Made by a program: the position numbers and the translations under genes. DNA of 38,835 bases, from assembly GCA_021286985.1 (NCBI GenBank), contig JAJTBJ010000005.1, forward strand, positions 1 to 38,835. The letters are read 5' to 3'. This document shows, piece after piece, positions 35,423-38,835 of the stretch (positions within the stretch are counted from its first letter, which is position 1; the number at the start of each line of letters is the position of its first letter). The notes beneath the pieces were generated by a model. The model did no database searches and was not told the origin of the DNA. It saw only the letters and a list, made by a program, of their open reading frames with translations. This DNA is from Propionibacteriales bacterium. GTDB taxonomy: Bacteria > Actinomycetota > Actinomycetes > Propionibacteriales > Propionibacteriaceae.

Positions 35423-36748
35423 TCAGCGGCCCGCCAGCAGCTTCGCTTTCACCCGGCTGGCGAAGCGGCGCAGCTTGCTGCGCTTCTTCGCCTTCGTCAC
35501 CGACAGTTTGGCCTCGACCTCGCGCATCTCGCGGGCCAGGGCTGGCACGCTGCGCTGCAGTTCGTAGAAGGTCTTCAGATCGTGTCGCATGCCCATCTGC
35601 ACCGGAGGCGGGAACTCCACCGCGGCGATCTTGGCGTCGAACGCGGCAGGTGATTCACCCGGCTGGAAGACGTGCCGCAACTGGTGGGCGGCCAGGAACG
35701 ACTGCATCCGCTCCCAGCGTTCGGCATGCCCGCTGATCATCGGGCTCCAGTCGGCCTGATCGTAGAGTTCCACGGCGTCGATGTGGTCGTCCGGGGTGAG
35801 CATCCGGTACGGGATGGCGTGGTAGTCGGCGAGTTCGAGGGTGCGTGAGTCGTGGGCGAGCAGCACCGCGGGAGTGCCGGCCATCAGTGCGGCGATGGTG
35901 CCGTGAATGCGGGTGCCGAAGGCGAAGTCGAAGGTGGACAGGTAGTCCATCCAGGTCGTCGGGTCGAGGCAGAACCGCACCCGGTTGTCCCGAATGAGCG
36001 GGTGGTCCAACGTGGTCGGGGTGTCGGCCGGTGGCGTGTAGGGGGCGCGGTAGGTGCCGGTGAGCATCATGCCGAGGGTGCGCTGGTCCTGGGCGGTGTA
36101 CATCAGGTTGGGGTAGCGCAGTGCGTGATCGAGGCTGATCGGGCCGATCAACTGACGGTACGGCGACACGCTCAGCGAGATGTTGGAGTAGGCGGTCAGG
36201 CGGTCGACCTTGGGGACGATCTCCAGCTCGGGTCCGCGCTGGAACATCGAGGGGCAGCCGATGATGTCGACGTGCTCGTCTCCGAAACCGAGGGTGGCCA
36301 GGTATTTGGCGGTGAGCTCGCCGCGCACGCCCACGCTCGGGGCTCGGTTGAGCACCGCCCGCATGAACCGGACCACCTGCTCGTCCAGCGCTGAGGGCTG
36401 GAACTCGCCCGAGATCGGGCCCTGGGCGCCGACGCCGAGAATCACGATGGGGATGGTGAGCTTCTCGAACAGCATCGCCATATCGCGCACGCCATTGGCC
36501 AACGGCAGCCGGAACGCGTTCGCCAGCGGGACCACCGCGACGTCGTAGTGCTCGTTGATGTAGCCCGGATCGACGCCCTCGAACTTGCTGACGTCGACCT
36601 GGACGTCGCTGGTCGACAGCAGGCGTTCGGAGGCGTAGGAGAACATCAGGTTGCCGACATTGCTGCCGAGCAGCCGTGCGGTGATGGACTCGGCGGCCGA
36701 TGCAGAACGGAAATGGCTCTTATGAGCACGCAGCAGAATTCGGGTCAC
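35423..36748 (-). CDS. Polysaccharide pyruvyltransferase-family protein
   Basis: A 441-residue protein of the CsaB/WcaK family, which attaches pyruvate ketals to sugars of surface polymers. Visible features are NVGNLMFSYASERLL near the start, VILGVGAQGP, SVGVRGELTAKYLATLG, the IIGCPSMF segment, FAFGTRIHGTIAALMAGTPAVLLAHDSRTLELADYHAIP (the conserved GxRxHG-type motif), and a basic coiled tail (SVTKAKKRSKLRRFASRVKAK). GTG at 36748 is preferred: GAGGGC lies upstream and the family-like sequence begins there, though the frame is open further. It may modify the polymer made by the upstream cluster, but the gene is on the opposite strand. Confidence 0.82.
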   Translation of the reverse strand: MTRILLRAHKSHFRSASAAESITARLLGSNVGNLMFSYASERLLSTSDVQVDVSKFEGVDPGYINEHYDVAVVPLANAFRLPLANGVRDMAMLFEKLTIPIVILGVGAQGPISGEFQPSALDEQVVRFMRAVLNRAPSVGVRGELTAKYLATLGFGDEHVDIIGCPSMFQRGPELEIVPKVDRLTAYSNISLSVSPYRQLIGPISLDHALRYPNLMYTAQDQRTLGMMLTGTYRAPYTPPADTPTTLDHPLIRDNRVRFCLDPTTWMDYLSTFDFAFGTRIHGTIAALMAGTPAVLLAHDSRTLELADYHAIPYRMLTPDDHIDAVELYDQADWSPMISGHAERWERMQSFLAAHQLRHVFQPGESPAAFDAKIAAVEFPPPVQMGMRHDLKTFYELQRSVPALAREMREVEAKLSVTKAKKRSKLRRFASRVKAKLLAGR

Positions 36749-36922
36749 GCCGCCCTCGCCGGTTGGGGGTCTCGGAGCCGAGATCATAACACCGCGCGCG
36801 ACCGCGGCCCCGGGTGGGCTGCGCCGCGAAGGTCCGCAGTAAGTCGGGTCAAGGTGCCGATCGGGAGCCACCACCGAGCTGCCCGACTCGCTGGGGCCAC
36901 CAACAGCGCCCGTCCCTGATCG

Positions 36923-38329
36923 TCAGCGGCTGGACAACGCTGTGTAGAAGCCGGACTTCAGCGCGAGGCTGTGTTGGCTCAAGACAAGCAGCGAGCCTTC
37001 TCGTGAGCTGTCACCGGCGAAGAGTCCCGGTGAGCCGATTGCCAGATGCGCTACCGGGTCACCCTTGTCGGAGACGACTCCGAGGCTGGAGCCGAAACGG
37101 TAGAAACTCGCGTTGGTGACGAACCCGTGGCCCTCGTAGAGTTGGCGGGCCTTGCAGCCGGCCTTCTTGGCGAGCGGAATCACATTGACCGCACCTGAGC
37201 GGCGATCGTAGACACCGAAGCTCTTTCCGGGGGCTCCCACGATCAGGCCGGTGACCGACGCGCACACCCGTCCGATCGCCACGGCGGTGCCGAAGGCGTC
37301 CTTGAACCCGGACTTGCCGGGGATGCCCTTGGTCTCCTGGGTGTACCGCTTCACCGGTTTCAGCGTGGTGGCGCCGATCTTGAAAAGCTGCACAGCCCCT
37401 GCGCCGTAGACCTTGCCACTGTTGGCGCCGGGAACACCAACGGCGAGGTAGCCGCCCCAGGCGGCAAGGCTGTCGCCGAAGAGCGCCTGACTTGTTGGCT
37501 TTCCCGGCACTCTCGCCGTGTTCGCGGTGATCACCTTGTGCGCCGTCACTCCGGTGGCGCCAAAGGTTAGCGGCAGCACAGCGCCGGCCCCGGAAGCCCC
37601 ACCGACTCTGGCAGCGGGCGCGCCGACGAAGAGCTGATTGCCTGAGCTGGCGAGGGAAGCGGTACGAAAGCGGCCCTTCAAGTGGGGAATCCCAGCCACC
37701 CCAGGGACGATCCTGGTCGGGTCTCCGGTCGGACGCCCGTCTGTGCCGAGCGAGTAAGCCACCAGGCTGAAATGGTCTTCGACCTGAAGACCGGGGATTT
37801 CGACCGTGGCCACGAGCCGCGGGATTGGTGAGGTGACCAGAGCCAGCGCACCGGTGCCGTCGTCGGAATCGGTCTGAAAGCTGAGACCTGAAGGCGACTC
37901 GATGGTAGTCACCGACGCGGGGCTCAGCCCGGCCTTCGAACCTTTGATCAGGAAGAGCTTCGCGGTGCCCGATGTCGGTGCGCCGACGACGACCAGGTCG
38001 GTGAAGCCGTCGCCGTCGAAATCGCGAGCCAGCAGGGGCCCAGACAAGGTGCCGGTCGTGCCGGTCAGGTCGGCATAGCGCAGGGTCCCGCTCTTGACGT
38101 TGTCGCCGTAGGTGACTCGAACTTCGCTCTCGGTCGTCGAGACGCGTGCGATGCCGGCAACGTCGCCGAGTCCGTCACCGTCCATGTCGGGGGCGGCGGC
38201 AGTGCTGGTCACCTGGGTTGGTACGGCCTGTTGAGTGATGATCGGCGTGGCCGCTGCGGGGGCGGTGGCGCCACCGAGCAGCAATGCCAGGCTGCTGGCG
38301 CAGGAAACGAAAAGGGCCAATGGCTTCAT
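36923..38329 (-). CDS. Exported FG-GAP/VCBS-repeat protein
   Basis: A 468-residue secreted protein with signal peptide (MKPLALFVSC, cut after about residue 28) and FG-GAP-type repeats that form a beta-propeller like integrin alpha heads. Calcium-loop motifs are DMDGDGLGDVAGIA and DFDGDGFTDLVVVGAP; further blades end in LFVGAPAARV, LAVGVPGANSGKVYGAGAV, LIVGAPGKSFG and LAIGSPGLFAG. Two cysteines lie in the C-terminal third. Likely a surface-binding or adhesion protein; no enzyme domain is fused. ATG at 38329 has GGGAG seven bases upstream and precedes the signal peptide directly, so the longer frame is rejected. Confidence 0.85.
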   Translation of the reverse strand: MKPLALFVSCASSLALLLGGATAPAAATPIITQQAVPTQVTSTAAAPDMDGDGLGDVAGIARVSTTESEVRVTYGDNVKSGTLRYADLTGTTGTLSGPLLARDFDGDGFTDLVVVGAPTSGTAKLFLIKGSKAGLSPASVTTIESPSGLSFQTDSDDGTGALALVTSPIPRLVATVEIPGLQVEDHFSLVAYSLGTDGRPTGDPTRIVPGVAGIPHLKGRFRTASLASSGNQLFVGAPAARVGGASGAGAVLPLTFGATGVTAHKVITANTARVPGKPTSQALFGDSLAAWGGYLAVGVPGANSGKVYGAGAVQLFKIGATTLKPVKRYTQETKGIPGKSGFKDAFGTAVAIGRVCASVTGLIVGAPGKSFGVYDRRSGAVNVIPLAKKAGCKARQLYEGHGFVTNASFYRFGSSLGVVSDKGDPVAHLAIGSPGLFAGDSSREGSLLVLSQHSLALKSGFYTALSSR

Positions 38330-38656
38330 CGAGGATCTCCCGGGGTGGGTGCTTTCCTCGACCCTAGCCGGGGCAGGCAAGCCAGCGCGGAGGCGAGGCA
38401 TGGGTCAGTCGGTCGTCCGGCGCGCGAGGTTGCCGCCGACCAGAAAGCCGGGCTATCGGGGTACTGGCGAGGGCTGAGACGGAAGGTTCCGCCAAGATTT
38501 GGGTTATGAGTCCTTCGACGGGCCGGTATTTCTGACCTTCTGCGGAGTCTCGTCGGCGGGTCGCGGGGGACGCTGCGGTATCCCGACCCTGTGCGGGGTC
38601 TTCTGGCCAGACCGGGGTCGGATGTCGTGGCGGGCATCCGACCCCGGCTCTCGACG
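38330..38656. other. Intergenic stretch between the FG-GAP gene and cydB
   Basis: No gene is supported in these 327 bases. It should hold the promoter of the FG-GAP gene on the minus strand, but no clear -35/-10 pair was found. The only structure noticed is the hairpin near its right end, after the cydB stop. Confidence 0.5.
38612..38647 (-). terminator. Strong hairpin after cydB, probable terminator
   Basis: CCGGGGTCGGATG at 38612-38624 pairs perfectly with CATCCGACCCCGG at 38635-38647 over a 10-base loop. It starts nine bases after the cydB stop in the direction of transcription. No T-run follows. Confidence 0.6.
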
Positions 38657-38835
38657 CTAGGCCGCCGTCTCCAGACGACGGCTGAACGTGCGATAGACCA
38701 GCGACTGGTACACGATCACCATCGGCATCGCGATGCAGGCGACGATCAGCATCACCGTGAGGGTGGGTGCTGAGGACGACCCCAGGGCGATGGTGGTGTT
38801 GAACGCCGCAGAGATGTCGGCCCCGTCCAGCCGGA
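38657..38835 (-). CDS. cydB: Cytochrome bd oxidase subunit II, C-terminal end only (partial)
   Basis: The last 59 codons of a membrane protein whose 5' part lies beyond the window edge. The translation reads SSSAPTLTVMLIVACIAMP, then a hydrophobic helix, then VYQSLVYRTFSRR and a short tail ending in a TAG stop. This matches the last transmembrane helix and tail of CydB, a subunit of the high-affinity quinol oxidase. The short length limits certainty. A bd oxidase would suit a diazotroph that must keep oxygen low, but that link is an inference. Confidence 0.68.
   Translation of the reverse strand, partial: RLDGADISAAFNTTIALGSSSAPTLTVMLIVACIAMPMVIVYQSLVYRTFSRRLETAA

Overview
The window is high-GC DNA read as coming from an actinobacterium, possibly near the Propionibacteriaceae (an inference from overall gene style). 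Supporting signs are the GTG and TTG starts, the -10 boxes set 6-7 bases before start codons (leaderless mRNAs), GTnAC-n6-GTnAC boxes of the GlnR type, DUF4031-HD, PxKF and M15 lipoprotein families, and a teichoic-acid-like wall cluster. No rRNA, tRNA, CRISPR array, transposase or phage gene was found.

Region 1 (1-5800) is the most distinctive. The minus strand carries anfH-anfD-anfG-anfK, the complete structural operon of an iron-only nitrogenase, with all metal-cluster ligands in place. anfO runs divergently on the plus strand. Between them lies an 847-base control region with one perfect and two plausible GlnR boxes and an attenuator-like terminator hairpin in the anfH direction. Cofactor-assembly genes (nifB, nifU/S and so on) are not in the window.

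Region 2 (5800-13400, minus strand) holds a secreted PxKF protein; a unit encoding a fused eukaryote-type phosphofructokinase, a universal stress protein and two CrcB/FluC fluoride channel subunits; and a second unit encoding a Raf-kinase-inhibitor-like (PEBP) protein, a DUF4031-HD protein, a Pro/Thr/Ser-rich exported protein and a VanY-like lipoprotein carboxypeptidase. On the plus strand follow a KDPG-aldolase-like protein that lacks the catalytic lysine and an exported SH3 protein.

Region 3 (15091-33619, plus strand) looks like a wall polyol-phosphate polymer locus. It has two membrane-anchored CDP-glycerol glycerophosphotransferase-family polymerases, a TagGH-type exporter, a TarI-like cytidylyltransferase with an SDR reductase (the CDP-ribitol-type pair), a TagD-like cytidylyltransferase fused to a Gfo/Idh/MocA oxidoreductase, and a lipoprotein. 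Glucose-6-phosphate isomerase sits inside it. Interleaved and following are five exported putative phosphodiesterases: two phospholipase-D-like paralogues and three tandem endonuclease/exonuclease/phosphatase (EEP) paralogues with fibronectin type III domains. The co-location suggests making, exporting and trimming of a phosphodiester-linked surface polymer, or handling of extracellular nucleic acid; the substrate cannot be read from sequence.

Region 4 (33620-38835) contains argS, a polysaccharide pyruvyltransferase-family gene, an exported FG-GAP repeat protein, and the 3' end of a cydB-like gene running off the window edge.
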